This document shows positions 1-13,579 of a stretch of DNA of 64,000 nt, piece after piece (the first letter of the stretch is position 1; each line of letters opens with the position of its first letter). Below the pieces are notes generated by a model, which was given only the letters and a program-made list of their open reading frames with translations, made no database searches and was not told the DNA's origin. The stretch is from Anthoceros angustus. Lineage: Eukaryota; Streptophyta; Anthocerotopsida; Anthocerotales; Anthocerotaceae. A program made the position numbers and the translations under genes. Location: assembly GCA_010909165.1 (NCBI GenBank), contig MU008164.1, forward strand, positions 434,001-498,000, written 5' to 3'.

Positions 1-2560
1 ACAAGGTTGACGAAGCATGGACATTATTACTTGGCCCGGTCATATCGAAGGGAGAATAGAGGAAGGCGTATTGCCTCACTAGTATGATAGACCGCGAATG
101 CGACAACATGGAAGCAATCCGGATTGGCAACGATTCGTGGCAAAACTTATGTCATGGGAGTACGGGAATCACACTTTGCGGCGAAGCATTTGACATGGCA
201 CTGTGGAAAACGGTTTCGATGTCGAGGCTCACGTGTAACGCGGTCTCACACTTCGTGAGATGCGGGTTCTAGCTACGCACCACAATATTATGCCTGACAA
301 GAGAAGAAAATGTCTTTCATCGAGTGTGAGGTATCTCCGTGATGAGTCATTGCCAAGCGTGAAGGGTGCATATGACTATGGCATGGAAATTCAATTTGTA
401 CAAGGTTCGGGCCTCATTGACGACGACGAGGGAGAGAAGACGACGCTATAAGCAAAACAAGGTGGATAACAGGACTCATATACTTTGTATTGCAAAGCAA
501 GAAGGGAGAATTTGGGAGAATATTGACAAAATATTTACGAGTGGGAGGTCAGGAGTTTAATGTAAAAGACACACAGCAGTACAAGCAAGAAGGGCAAAGG
601 AAAACTAAGGTCGGGAAGATTCCGTAAGGTTGCAACAGATATGTGAAGTCAAGGACATGCTAGCAAAGCCATGGAAGGCTTTCAGGTATACCGCAGCGAG
701 TGTGGACAATGATATTACTTACAAGAAAAAAGTATTAGGGTCCGATAGACGAAAGGCATGGAGGACGACATCACTTTGCGGAAGAAGTCGCATATCATCC
801 AAGTTGCTATGGCGAAGCATCTGATCGCATCGCTTTGAGGAAGTCCGGAGAATACCCACGCATTCAACGGACGCTATGATCGCGCGTTTCAAACACGCTT
901 GCGAAAGGTAAATCTTCCCTTGACCGAATTTTTCCTTTACCATCTGCTGATGGAGCCGGCGCCTCCGCCGATGGCGCGCCGCCGCGCCCGCCGCTTGATG
1001 GATGCGGCGCGCCGCCGCCGCGCCACACGCATGGATGCGGCGCCGGCCGGCCGCCGCCCACGCTGATGATGCTGGCGCCGGCCGCCTCATGGTGCGCAGC
1101 GCGGGCCGCCGCCCTCCACCTTGTGTGAGCATGAAGGGTTTTGGCCGGCGCCCACAGATGTGTCGATGGCGGCGCCGGCCGCGCCTCCACATGTGGCGAG
1201 CAAGCCCTTATGTGTCCTTACGCTTTTGGGTTTTATTGTGCAAAGAATTAAAAGACATCGACAACCCGTCTGCTTAAGATTTCCAGCACTTCATTTTGAG
1301 GTAAACAACCGGAAAGGGCTGGAAATTGAGCAGGGCCTTAGCGACAAAGATATGGAAGACGGCTATTTGTTTTCAACGCCCGCAATGACTCTCAAGTTGA
1401 TCGATTGAGACCAGGCTGGACATGCGTGGCTATTTACGCACACGCCAAGACTTTCGTGATGGATGCCGAGGGGCTTCAATATAGGCCCAATGGATACAAG
1501 AATTAACGGAGTATGATGTCATCTGTTCGAGAGTTTTGGAGAAGACAACGCCGAGGAATTCCGCTTTATTGTGATGCATGGAGTGGAGGACCCACACCGA
1601 GAATGTATGAGAAAGTGGTGCCGAAAAGGTGGGATGGTGTCCTTCGCTTTGGGACAAGACGAACATGCACGCCGAGGGGTGGGTCAGAAACATTGGAGTA
1701 CGCCATCGTGGTGTGAAGGAAGAATGTTCAAGAGACAAGGCCAACATGCTCCCCGAAATCAGCGAGGAGATTCAATAATGGGAGATCCGTCATTACTCAC
1801 GACACGCCAGAAGAAGCATGTATACTTATCTCACGACAAACGTGGTGTGCTCTACCAACGCCACCGGGCCTTTTTGTGGAGGCATTTTCCAAAGAAGGAG
1901 AGTGGGTGGTTGATGCATGTTCCGGAGTGGCACAACTATCCCGGGTGCATTATTGAGTGGTCGAATCATTATCAAGCGGACATGAGATGCGCGGGTTATA
2001 TTCCCAACGATTCATGGGTTTGAAGTGTTACCAAATGAAGAGAAGAGCTTACATTTGATCCGCATGGACGAGGACCCTCGCCTGGGCCAAGGAAGTGTGC
2101 ATTAGTGACACGATCGCATGAAAGCCCGATTGTGTCTTTACGAGAAGGAAGAGAATGAGCGATAACAACACTTTGGAAGAGGGGCACGACTTTGGATGCG
2201 GGGGACATACCGAGGCAATACCCACTGTGTAAACGACGCCACGGAGATTCTCTTGCTCGAGGAAATAGATACGCTCGAGATACTAGGAATACTTTGCGAA
2301 CGCGTAGTGTTAGATCTCGGTAGAGCTTTCCTCTTCTGAGAGTAGTTTGTTGTTTTCAAGTGAGCACAAGTAACGAGAACTGCTCACATTATGTGATGTT
2401 TTTACTCCGTTGGACAACAGCTTTTAATAGTGCTTTCATCGCCCATAGCATAAAATCGGAATAGCCTACCGGACCCTAAAATCCTTCACGCACTATACGG
2501 AACACGACAAAGATGCGCATCTATGGTCATGTTCGTTATGTCCCTCCTGAAATAGGGGAT
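1..2560. other. Unassigned decayed repetitive sequence with a GC-rich low-complexity block
   Basis: No gene is recognised. Open frames are short and conflict between strands. The longest sensible one is 1571-2023 (+), 150 codons rich in Trp, His and Arg, with no motif I can name. Positions about 943-1195 are a GC-rich block built from permuted GCGGCGCCGGCCGCC-like words. This block creates long overlapping frames on both strands, which I read as composition artefacts. The rest looks like old transposable-element DNA. Confidence 0.4.
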
Positions 2561-2604
2561 ATTCGGCCGGTGCGCAATCGGACAAGAGGGTTCACCCCTC
2601 TTCT

Positions 2605-2630
2605 AAGGGGGTTTGTATATTAACCCCCTT
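2605..2630. repeat. Short perfect inverted repeat (hairpin) beside copia remnant
   Basis: AAGGGGGTT (2605-2613) is mirrored by AACCCCCTT (2622-2630) around an 8-base AT-rich loop. Just upstream, AAGAGGGTT and CACCCCTCTT form a second imperfect pair. It lies directly next to the point where the copia reverse-transcriptase homology stops, so it may come from an LTR or from the element that truncated the copia copy. No function can be assigned. Confidence 0.35.
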
Positions 2631-2636
2631 GCAACT

Positions 2637-5600
2637 TTATCGTGTTTCACCGATATCCTTCATTTCAAACTTGTTGCTCAGCATTTCTTTGACCTCAGCT
2701 AACAAGGGTTGGCTATTAGTGGCCAAAATCACGTCATCAACATACAGTGCTAGAATGACGTAGGCAGTTCCCTTCGTTAGCTTGTAAACAGTACCATCAG
2801 CTGAGCTTTGAACAAATGAGTTGTTAATCAAGTGCTCATGTATAGTGAAATACCAGACTCTGCCACTCTATTTCAAACCATAAATGGTCTTCAGTAGCTT
2901 CAGAACTTTCTTTGGATACTTAGAGTCTTCATACCCTTCTGGCTGTACCATGTAAAGGTCTTCATCTAACGCACCATACAAGAAAGCTGTGCATACGTCC
3001 ATTTGCTGCAAGTCCAGGTCAAACTCGGCTGCTAGGGCGATTATCATCCTAATTGACTGTGCCCTAACAACAGGAGAGAATGTTTCCTGATAGTCTAGCC
3101 TTCCACTTGCGTGAATCCCCTTGCAACCAGTCGTGCTTTATATCTGGCAATCTCTCCCTTAGCATTCAACTTTAACTTGAAAACCCACTTGCGTGAGGTA
3201 GGTTTTCTGCCAGGTGGGAGGTCTACTAACTTCCACGTGTTATTCTTGACGAGAGAATTGTATTCATCGTCTACTGCAAACTTCCACTTATCTCGTCAGG
3301 ACCTGAATATGCTTCTATTAAAGACTTGGGCTCCAGGTGTATAGTGCTAGAAGCAGAATTGCAGATGTCGGCATATGCTGTTCTAAAGTCGATTGATTCA
3401 TAACGTGGCTCTTTCCATTGCTCTGGTGGAGGACGATTTCTGGTAGAACGTCGCAGAGGAGGATCTGGCTCTTCATCTTGAGCAGAAAAGGCCGTTTATC
3501 TCGTGTACATGTTCCATGACCATTTGATAATCATCATCCACCGCTAGATCAAGATTCGGATTAGGAAAGGTACATCCTCATACTCATATGGATCGTCGAT
3601 TAAGCAACATTTGCGGTGATGCGCAGGTGGAGGGGTATGAGGACCGGTTGAGGGGAGGTAATATCAGGGTTGACAGCTTGTATCATCTCCCTCGTCATGA
3701 GTGTCATTATCAGGAAAATGAACAGCGTCGTATGGTAGCCGAGGTATGCCATTTTCTCTCCGCTGGGTGGCCGATTATGAGGGGCTGTCAATCTCAAGAA
3801 ATGTGATGAACGTGCTAACACAACGATTTGTGGTCATAAAGTTTGTAAGCTTTGACCGCTCACTATACCCGACAAAACAAGTGCTTGGGCTCTCGGATCC
3901 GACTTCTACGCTTCTCCTCGGGATGAGAGCAAAAGCACGTGAACCAAACATAGATGTAGCAACCGGGTTTTGCTGCGTTTCCCTCATATGGAGTCCGAGA
4001 GGACCGAACTTGTAAAAGTCGATTGAGAATATAGATGGCGCAACAATGGCTTCAACCCAATACTCTTGAGGTAAGTTAGCCCACAATAACATACTCCGTG
4101 TCATGGCCAGCAAGGTTTGATTTTTCCTTTCCACGCCCATTCCGCTATGGAGTGTAGGGATTGTAAGTTGACGTTGATCCCCTCTCTTGCGTGAATGTGT
4201 CAAAAGCCTCATTGATTTAATTTTGTCCATTGTCATCCAAGGTACTTGACAAAAGAACCAAATGCTTTTTCAGTCAATAGCCAATCACGGAAGAGCTCGA
4301 ATGTATCACTCTTAAAGTGCATCGGAACGCCCAAGTATATCGAGAATAGTCCTGATGCAGTAGGTAATAGATAGAACCACCCAGATGGGACATGTATCTT
4401 ACGAGATGTCTGCATGAACTAACTCAAGGACAACGATGCTCGTAGGTTGCGAAATCGAAAGGGATGGGCCTTCGCTTAGCAACAATGCAGCTTCACAAGA
4501 AGGTAAGTCCTTGAAAACTGGAAGAGGCTCAAGGTGGCACTCTTGCATGACATGTCAACTAGTTTTCTTATTAACGTGACCAAGCCGTGCTACGTGACGA
4601 AGACGTTGGGACTTCTGAGACAAGGCACCCGTGTCTGAGGTGCATAAATCAAGTCTATACAGATCATGATCTAATGTACCTTTAAATGCCGATTGAAGGC
4701 TCGACCTCTTGTAGAAGAGACAAGTATCCTCACTAGTCATGTCATATGCTCGTCGCATCGCTTTGTCGAGAGAGACCAAGTTCTTCGCCATGGATGGCAC
4801 ATAGAGTACATTTTCCAGGGTAAGAATGGATCCATCGTGCAAAGTAAATTTACACATGCCACTGCCATGGATTTGGAGACTGGAATGATGTCGTTCATCT
4901 CCCAACAGTACTCTTTCAGCCATTCTGTTAGATTGCAGCACATAAAACTGATCTTTGCTTCTGCAGATGTGAGATGTGGCACCAGAATCCAAGTACCAGC
5001 CATCTTCATCACATATGGAACGAGCAAGGCACATTGTTAGGATCTTCACCACAGGTTTGGTGTCACCAGATGTCTTCTCCTTAATCGCAACAGTTGCAGA
5101 ACTAGTTGAGCTTTTAGGAGCACGTTTAGGTTCCCCTGCCTTCTTTTTCTTGCATTCCCTGGCCCAATGTCCAGCTATACCACACCAATTGCAGTTGCCT
5201 GGACGTTTAGTTGGACCAGCGGAATCAACTGTTACCTCCAACTTTTCCTTTGCCTTTGAATGATTTGGGAGTCGTGAATAATGCCTTCTCCGCTCTACTT
5301 TTAGAAGTGTTTGAAGAAAACATCCGGCTTTGCTCCTCCCGATACAAAGCGCCTATGACATCCTCTAATGTGATGTTTGCAAGCACTTCCAGCAGAAGCA
5401 GCAACATTGACTCCTCAAGGGTCCATTCGCTAGTAACAAAGGATTGGTACGATGAAGGAGTCTCGCGAGGAGTTCAGCCACAAGATCTACTTCCTCCATC
5501 TTCGCATGTATAGAGCCATTTGGGCTCTAAGGTGACGGAATTTACTTGTGAAAGCCGCCACCTTATCCCCTCTTTCATCCTCAAGGCATAAAACTCATAC

Positions 5601-5930
5601 TTAACACCAACAAGGTCAAGACATTTGTAGCCTCAGTATGTCTTCTCCAGTCCAGATTGTAAGCTTTGTCGAGAAACTCGACCGGGAAATGAGGTCAGAT
5701 GCAATCTCGCTATTAGTAGAGCAATTGCAATCTTCAATTCATCCACTCCGATCCGATCCGCAGATGGTGCCGGAGTTGCATTGGGGTCGGGGGTAGTCCC
5801 ATCCACTATTTTCCACATACCGGGCTAACAAGATGGACTTCATCCTGACATGCCAGACAACAGAGTGTGAGCCGTTAAACCGATCTTTTCTTTCAGCTCG
5901 ACGGTATGTGGGTTTAACCATCAGAGACAT
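2637..5930 (-). pseudogene. Ty1/copia retrotransposon remnant, gag-protease-integrase-RT, frameshifted
   Basis: Read on the minus strand the domain order is that of Ty1/copia elements. Gag pieces lie at about 5930-5225. A CCHC zinc knuckle (CNWCGIAGHWAREC, about 5190) is followed by the protease motif LDSGATSH (about 5000) and a GAG-pre-integrase stretch ending near 4555. Integrase follows (4236-3775, with ERKNQTLLAMTRSML), and reverse transcriptase runs to 2637 with the catalytic YVDD (about 2740). Frames are broken several times. RNase H is missing and I found no convincing LTR pair or primer-binding site, so this is a truncated copy that is unlikely to be autonomous. The region 2860-3570 reads as RT but is split by stops. 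Confidence 0.85.
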
Positions 5931-7371
5931 GATTGCCGGAGTATTGTTATGGATTGCTTACAATCGTCAAGACTAAGTGCTTAAACAAGCTACTTAAGGT
6001 ATCCACAGATAAGAGGGGTCCCGTGGACATATGAAGCTAACGAGGTAATGTGAGCTATGGCTCAAACTACAGTCGAGTACAAAATGCCCTTTAGACTTTG
6101 CTATGAAAATTACAGATCTCGATGTGTACCTAACAAGATAAGATGTGAGTCACCGGTCAGATACAGGAGAAGGGATAGAAAAGCTATCCTAGCTCTGTGT
6201 CTTGATGTCCAAGGTCAATAACTCTTGTTATGCATACATCGGTGGACGGAAAAACAAAAAAAAATTTTTATCGCAGCTTTTGCCTAACTTATGCAAGAAA
6301 CGAGTTGGTGTTTCTGTTAAGCAGAGCAAAGACGTCTCTTCAGGACTCATGAGAACAACAAAGGGTTGCGCAGTGTCAATGCCTCAGCGTAAGAATCCCG
6401 CCAGCATAAAGAACTATAACGCCGCTAATAGGTCGGCATGGCTTGCACATGCAGGCGCCTTCGCTGGAGAGAGAACACGCGACCTCAAAGCTCCAGTGTG
6501 CCACCGCGTTGCCAAGAGGCGTGAAGACACACGCGACGCCTCACACCTCGTTGCTCCCAAGGTGGAAGATGGGAACACCGGCAGAATGATCGAGCAAAGA
6601 ATCTCCAATCTTTGCGGTGATCGGTGATTCCTTGATCTTCAATGTCCATTTCTCGCTGAAACATCAAATTTGCTCGAGCTTGCATGTTGTTGACGAAAAT
6701 TCTTGTGTTGATTGATTACATTGTGTTGAGAATCTCTTTGAGGGAAGATTCAAGAATCTAGAGGCGGCCTCAGGCAATCGCAGGAGGAGCCTCCACTAGA
6801 AGAAGGAAATGATCCGATCGAACCGGTCTTGGTGGTCTGGAGTTGGCAAAGAGATGCCCGCGGTATGCGAGATTGCCTCTGTCGTCCTCCTCGATCTTTG
6901 TAAAACGGCCACGGGCCCGTAATCTCTAATTTGAAAATCCTTTGCTGGAGTCAAGTAGTTCGCACGCCTCCGTCCCTTGACCAATTTTGTTACAAAGACC
7001 GCCTTCCCACCATTGAATATGGGCGCTTGAGTCCACCGAGTCCTAGGGGCTTGTGTAATTATCACATCCGCAAAACGTGAGCCACGCCCGACGGCCAAAT
7101 CCACCGCCACGAGGCATTATCAATAACGAGAAAACATCGATCCTTAAAAGGCTCACGATACCATGTGAAGTATCATTACATAATCATTTGCTAGATTTGA
7201 CTATAGCTAAGAGGCTTAGGCAGAGCACACACAAACATGTGTATCCGAATGAATTAATTGAACATATATCAAAAAGGTCTCATATGTGTTCATTAAATAG
7301 CCAAACCCTAAAAACAAAAAGGTATATCTAAATATGATAAGTTAAGCTAATGGCAACTTAACCCGTAACAT
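5931..7371. other. Unassigned sequence between copia remnant and tandem array
   Basis: This could hold the 5' LTR and leader of the minus-strand copia copy, but no LTR partner is visible. An open frame at 6202-6627 (+) of 141 codons is Lys/Arg-rich and matches nothing I recognise. The last 250 bases before 7372 are AT-rich with no coding signal. I see no RNA gene here. Confidence 0.35.
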
Positions 7372-7739
7372 CGTATATCTAGCCTCCGCAAAGGGTTGTT
7401 GTTGTTAAAGTCCTTCACATTGCTTTAAATTAGATGGAATGCAAATATTTGATTGACTTGATTAAAATAATTTACAATTCTGATATATTTAAAGGTTTAA
7501 AGGTTGGAAGAGTGTTATCTAGTCATCTTCATAACAAAAAGTACTTCAAAATACCCGTCAACTTTACGATCATGTGAAACCTTGGGGCATCTAGAGGTTG
7601 GAAAATACTGGTCATTTCGTAATCATGTGACACATAGAGTCGAGGGTAGCCTGAGCATCCTTAAAACCCCTCAATTCTAGATTTTGGGTTGAATAGGGGC
7701 CGTCACCGCAGATAGAGTGCCTTCCATTTTATCTCTACA

Positions 7740-8050
7740 CTACCACCTCCAAGTAGCGAAGTGCTTGTGGCCGATGCATGATCCATATATGTTACCACCA
7801 TTAATGACCTCATCGTCACATTCTTGCAAGTTTACCTCAAAGCTTGGTAGCCGCTTTCATGATCACGATTGAACGTGACTGGATATGTCAATGGAGTTTG
7901 ACAAGCTCCTGGCCGAGGACGTGATGAAGACTCCTCCTCACAGTCAGTTTCAGGACATTCTCCTAAGCCTTTGATCATACGCTTGAGAGCCTCCGAGGGA
8001 CCGATTGCTTCAAGCTACGGCGGTGAAGACTGGAATTGCCACCTAGCTTT
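7740..8050 (-). pseudogene. TONSOKU-like fragment in unit 1
   Basis: Two short blocks resemble the minus-strand TONSOKU gene at 36644-42689. The block near 7770-7840 (GATGCATGATCCATATATG, then CATTCTTGCAAG) matches the LRR exon at about 38765-38832. The block near 7920-8025 (CTCCTCACAGTCAGTTTCAG, then GGACATTCTCC) matches the start of the large central exon at about 40550-40620. The blocks keep the order and orientation of the gene, but the several exons between them are absent. Judged by eye the similarity is moderate, so this is an old partial duplicate. Confidence 0.65.
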
Positions 8051-8844
8051 CCCTTGAGTTTCTAGAGGCATAATGGCTAGTTTGCAATGAACCATATCAA
8101 TTAAATCTTGAAACTATCCATGTCATGCTATTGATAGAAACATACGCGCTTTTTTCATGAAACGGCGTGGTCTCGGTGCTGCTCGCCCTGGGCACAGAGC
8201 CTGCATTTAATTGGCATAAGCTAGCTTGGTGTGGCATAAGCCATTGTTGCATCTTCTCTCACAGACTGTCTTGCAAATTGTTAGAAATCTATAGGATTGG
8301 TGCAACACATCCCATATTAGAGTTCGGAGAATAAGTCATAAAAGTGTTTAGGACAATGTGGATCCGAGATAGGATTCATACCTATTGAGAGTAGTCAAGG
8401 CCAAGGGCTATATATGTATGCATAGCACACTTTTTGAATGTATTGAACTTGGGACTTATTGTTTTCTAATGTAAATCCCCATCTCCAAGTTCCCTGCTGT
8501 TCTTCTTCTTCCCGCCTTTCACCCAAGTGTGAGATGGCTTCCTTCGCTGGCAGTCAAGCGACGAGACTTTACATGGATCCGAGGCGATTCCTATGGTGGG
8601 TTGCATGCTTGCATGATCGTAGAGCTAGGTCCTCCTCTCTTGCATCACATTCCGGACCAGCGGGTCCACACCCCACGACCCGGACTGCGCCGGTCCGCAT
8701 CTACGGCCTATTCTCAAGTTTTGCTTATGTTGCGATGCCTTTGCTTTTGCCTTTGGCTTGCCTTATTTGCCTGATGGGCGTCACTTTGGGTTGGCGAAGA
8801 TGGTGCGGATATTGATGTCCACGGATGCTTGCAAGTAGGCCGAC

Positions 8845-9845
8845 ACGGGCGTGGTTCTACAATCCGGAGGCAGCGACAATCAAACCACGCTGCACCGGCT
8901 CTTTTCCTAATCGGCCCGTGTCCCCGAGCATCCGCAAGGTGAGGTTTTGCCCTGCATCCGTGAGATGCGCCTTTGAGTGGGTGCCTCGGTTGGGGATCTC
9001 GGGGCCGAGGCGCTAGCTATTTGCATCCTCCTTGAATGCAAGGCATTCCTCCCTCGACGTGATTTTATTATGCATCGATTTCCATGTGCGCTTCGGAGTT
9101 GTCATATGGAAGTCGGACGATTAACGATTTGGACAACCCATTGTTGGAGAAGATCAAGAGAGAGCGTGGGTACAAGCCTTGCATAGATGATACATACGCC
9201 GAGGCGGCGGGTTTGATTTTACATTTGCATCGATCTCCCTTCCGTGCCTTGTCTCTAGGCTAGGTCCGATGGTTGGCGTGTTGTTGCAGATGCCACACGG
9301 TGCCGCCTCCGGCCACATTGACAAATTCGAGGACAAGGCGCGGCATTTCTTTGGAGCATCTGCTGCGAGGAGATCGATTCGTGCTCGGCACCGGTGCGCC
9401 AACATCTCCAAAGTCCCTAGACGTGCTAGGTATCTTTGCGCTATGAGCTAGTACTTCACAATTGATTTGGTGGGTTCGGTGGTCGTTGGATGCGCCAGCA
9501 GCTTTGACGTGGGATTACGATGGACGAGGATCCGCTCAAGATAACCAAGGGTGACTTCATCATCCTCCCGGATGTACCACATTCACTCGGACGAATCTTT
9601 ATTCATCAAGGTTCGCTCTCTGTTGCCTCGCTTAGTCTACCTTCTTCGCGGCAACTTGCTTTCAATAAAGGTCTTGCAAGGAAGCTTGTGGTGGTTTGAA
9701 GATTGTACCATTGAGGTGCATTTAGGTGTTGGTGGGTTAATATTATTGAAATCGTAAGGTGCATTGAGGCTCTTCATGGAGGTGCCTTCATGGATGCATT
9801 TGAGAGACCTACCGACAAGATCGGTCAACTACACGGAGATCGCCC
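8845..9845 (+). pseudogene. Acireductone dioxygenase-like gene, unit 1 (broken)
   Basis: Exon-like blocks in order resemble plant acireductone dioxygenase (ARD), the metal-dependent cupin of the methionine salvage cycle. They are an N-terminal AW(F/Y)YNPE block (8850-8940), a GY/RERGY block near 9150-9180, an FEDKARHFF block (9310-9360), a DEWIR...[10 protein letters not shown] block (9520-9575) and the ALRLF...MEVPS block (9758-9792). Small indels break the frame in almost every exon, including the metal-ligand region. The spacers have GT and AG at the expected places. Not translatable as given. Confidence 0.7.
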
Positions 9846-10723
9846 GAGATGATAACGCTGACAAATTGGAAGCCCGTGAGTTAACGCTGTTTCAACCCAT
9901 CGGCATCACCCTAACCAATCGTGTCCATTTCAATGCTCATGTAATGCGGTTTCCCATAAATCTTGCCGCTGTTTGTCCGCTTGATGGCCAGGCGGCTTAC
10001 GCCAAGATCGCATGTAGATCTCATCCATCCTCTTAGGGAGCCTAACCTAGCCTTCACGGGCAAGCGCAAAGGATGGGTCATTAGTTCCGACTTCCAAGGA
10101 GTTGATGATGCAACTAGTTTGGTGCATGTACCAAACCCGATTTGATGCCGGTGAAAGAATATAATTGATTGGCTGTCTATCTAGTCACCGTTCCTTTCAG
10201 TTCCTGTTTGCAGGCACCCACTCACCGCGGGTGCCTGCCGCTTAGATCCCGCCTTTTGGGAGGTACGGCTCCCGAGCCTCACTTCAGAACTGGTTTGAAC
10301 CGGTGCCGCCAAGTTTCCTCTTCCTCGCGCCTACATTTTTGTTTCCTAAACCATTCCCTAGTCGGTGGCGTGGCGTCAAGCCATTGCTGCCAAGTTTGTA
10401 TTAGGAACGGCCCAGGGGCGCCCGGCGGCGGCCGTGAGGCGAGACCGTTCGATTTCGGCCCGGCCCCGTCCTGGCGTAAGGAAGCGGCCGAGTCTGGGGC
10501 CGAACGCGCTTGCTATTGTGACCGGTGGAGCCGCAGGTCTGAAATAGAGTTGTTGTTGCGTGGCGAGTTATACTTTTTCTCTCACTACGATGTAAGCACT
10601 TTCACATTTCCTGATCTTGGTTTTACCATTCTTAAAGTGTTTTCTCTGCGAGATGTTGCTCGTTATTTATCGAATCCAGCATTGGCTAGATGTCGCACAT
10701 ACGCAGTGTAGGATATGCTCCTT

Positions 10724-11230
10724 CTACCTCATTGCAGCGGAACACGCCAGGGTTGGCACAACATTTGCAAAGGCACAACACATTTTTGTTGCTGTTAGTT
10801 GAATGAAGTGAGTATGGCCAAGTTGCTTAGCTATCTGCACGAACTTCAGATGAACTTGCACCTTGTCCGCGTCCTCAAAGTCATCAAGATTAAACGGAGG
10901 CTGCAGAACACTGAGAAGCACTTAATTGCCACAGTAGGACATGTTGTCAGGAAACTCACAATGTTGACAAGTTTGTCAATGCCCTCAAGATTCGGGAATG
11001 CGTCCGTCAGCGAGTTGTCGTCCGGTACTGCGTTGAGAAAGGAATGCTCACAAACTGTCCCTTGGTTTCATCCACATTATCATCTTCCTTCATTTCCAGC
11101 TTTCACCTGGAAAATGCTACAAGGCATGCCCTAGCAATTTCTTCAGCCACATAGCCGTCTGCTGTAATCCTAGCCTGCACAATCAAGAGCTCGAACGAGC
11201 TAATCACGCCTTACAGGATGATCCTCTTTT
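10724..11230 (-). pseudogene. Possible host-gene fragment inside the 5.3-kb insertion
   Basis: The minus strand reads as continuous low-repeat protein across frameshifts, including blocks such as NAVPDDNSLTDAFPNLEG and DADKVQVHLKFVQIAKQLGH. It resembles a conserved protein more than random translation, but I cannot name the family. It could be a captured gene fragment carried by the surrounding element. Confidence 0.3.
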
Positions 11231-13579
11231 GAAAGCCAGCATGTCCTCACCTGCAAGCGGTGTCTCTATATCAATTCAGTCACCTTGACCCGATCGGTGG
11301 AACTGGGTATTTAGATGCCACCACCTGAAATACAAGAAACCCGATGAGGTACTTCATGTTTACAAGAAGACATCAAGTCTGTATCCACCTGCCATCTAGT
11401 ACCTGGCTATGCGCTTCGACAAGGTTGGCACGGTGCCAAAGTGGCCCATGAAATTCCGTACCTCCTCGATGCTCTTGAAATGCCGAAAACTGGAACCCTC
11501 CTCACGCCTCACAGGAGGAAAAAAAACGTAAGTCTTCTCAAGATCTCCGGTCCCGACGGTCCTTCGTCTTGGTCTAGACATCCTTGTAAGCTCACGGAGT
11601 ATGACAAGATGGAGGCGATTTCTCCAACTTCAAACTTGATGGGCAGAGAGTCGCTTGGGCCATCTAGCTCGCCTTGTGGGCAAATGCAAGTGCATCATGA
11701 GCACAACCATCGCCGACGTCACCGTCCCATGCGTCAGCAGCCAAGTGTAAAAGCGTGCTGTCTGCACGGACAAGACTGAAGATGTCGCAGTTCACCCACG
11801 TCAAGATGCAAACAAACACTGTGAAAATGCGCCCATTCAACCCCCGACGCCCACCCCACCTCGCACCCAACACCCACACCATCGTGGGAGGATCCGACGC
11901 ACCCGTAAAACAAAGAATACCACCTCGAAGAAGGACTTCAAAACGGCCTGGAAGAAGGACTTGAAACGGCCCGGTAGCAAGACTCAAGATGGCATAATGC
12001 GAAAACCGATTCCACCAGAGAATAAAACGTCAAGACACAAGTCATCGCTGTGGTCGTCACCGAGATGGCCGGGTTGATGCAAACACCATCTCAAGGAACG
12101 GCACATCTACCTCGATCCCGAGGCATCTCGCATCCACTGCGATGTAGAGTGTACGCCCGTGTCACGCCGTAACTCACTTTCCGGGATCGGCCCCGGTGCG
12201 GCATGAAGGGTCTCCTGATCAGCGGTGGCCTGACCTCCGGAGCTGGAACGGCGCGTGGAGACCCTCCGCAGGTGGGAACTCTCGTGTCCACCTCGAACAA
12301 TCGCGCATCAGAAACTTGCGGGATCAGACCACATCCGCCAGGTCACCTCATCCCCGTCCGAACCTCCCTTGCGCCTCCGCCACCGGCGCCATGGCGAAGC
12401 CCTCCCGACGTAGCCGGCCGGCCTGTGTAGCCTCGACTCGCCCCCATCCCCGACCGCCGACCTCCAGCAGCAGTTTGCTGCTCGGGAGGGCCGGATCCCC
12501 GACACCACACGGCAGCGCCAATCGAGCTATATGGATGAGGATGAGGGCATAAACACATGTCCGTGGCCAGCAGCCGAGCCGAAGATACCTAAGTGCCCAC
12601 CGGCGCCCCCTATGCATGGAGTGACGGGCTTCATTGTCATGAATATGGCGAAGCCGCGAACCGCCATAAATATGAGCTGGAAGATGCAAAAGGGCACGGA
12701 GCCGCACTCACAAATTGTGGAAGGAACGCCCACCTAGCTGAACCGTCCTCGGAGGAAACCACCGCCTTCGGAGAGAACCTGACAGTGTGCCAATCGCAGA
12801 AAGAAGGGCGGGTGCGACGGAGTGGATGGAGTCGATGGAGCGTGGCCATGCGCCATGGTTGGAGCCAAGAGATGGGCGACAGAGGAAGTTGGGCGAGAGA
12901 GGAAGCTGGAATGGGACGGCGGTGCCGTCACCGTTGGAGCCGATGGAGCGTGACGGCCGTGCCGGTGCCGGTGGAGCCAAAAGTCGACAGGCGGCAGCAG
13001 GTTGGGCGGGACGCGCAAAGAGTCAAGGAGGACGATATGCTTTGAATAACAACGGGTTAGGGTTCTGGAAGTTTCTTGCCGGATGACCTCGTGGCACGCT
13101 TGATTGGTCGGCAGCTTCGTCTACGCCTGCTGCCCGAGGTTCGGGTTAGGTTTGGTGGTCTGCTAGGTTTGGTAAGTGCAATTTAGGTTTGGCGCTAGGG
13201 CGAAGCGGCAAACCAATCGCAGATTTAGGTAGGTTTGGAATTTGGTTTGGAATTCTAGGTTTGGTAAATTCAAACAAGGTCTGGTAGAGAGAGAATGGCG
13301 GCGCCGACAGAGGGAGAAGAGTTAGGGTTTTGTATGCTATTTAAACCCTTTCTTCAGATGGCCTTGTCTTTCCCTGGGGTAGCTCCAAGGGCCGAGGTCC
13401 TTCCTCTAGCTGCGTCTTTGTTTTGTAGTCCAAGGTTTCATGTCCGAAGTCGAGGTGCTGTCTAGTTTTGAAGTAGTTTGAAGGCGAATTTGCTGTTTGT
13501 TGTGACGCCGGGTTGTTACTCCGAAAAGGTTGTTCGCCCAAGGCCAAGGTTGTTCGCTCAAGGCCAAGGTTTGCTCATT

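Larger units (their letters stand above)
7372..10397. repeat. Tandem unit 1 (about 3.2 kb, first ~180 bp missing)
   Basis: First copy of the TONSOKU-fragment/ARD unit. It begins at CGTATATCTAGCCTCC, which is about 180 bp into units 3 and 4, and ends at CCATTGCTGCCAAGTTT, which in the unit 2/3 junction is followed at once by GTCCTCAGGGAGC. Homology to the other units continues along the whole length, with many small indels at GC-rich points and few changes in AT-rich parts. Confidence 0.9.

Noticed and set aside
864-1277. Overlapping long frames on both strands in the GC-rich block
   Set aside because: They follow from base composition; all read Ala/Arg/Pro repeats with no conserved motif.
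13140-13265. Telomere-like TAGGTTTGG repeats
   Set aside because: Words are irregular and do not match TTTAGGG or other plant telomere units; no array.
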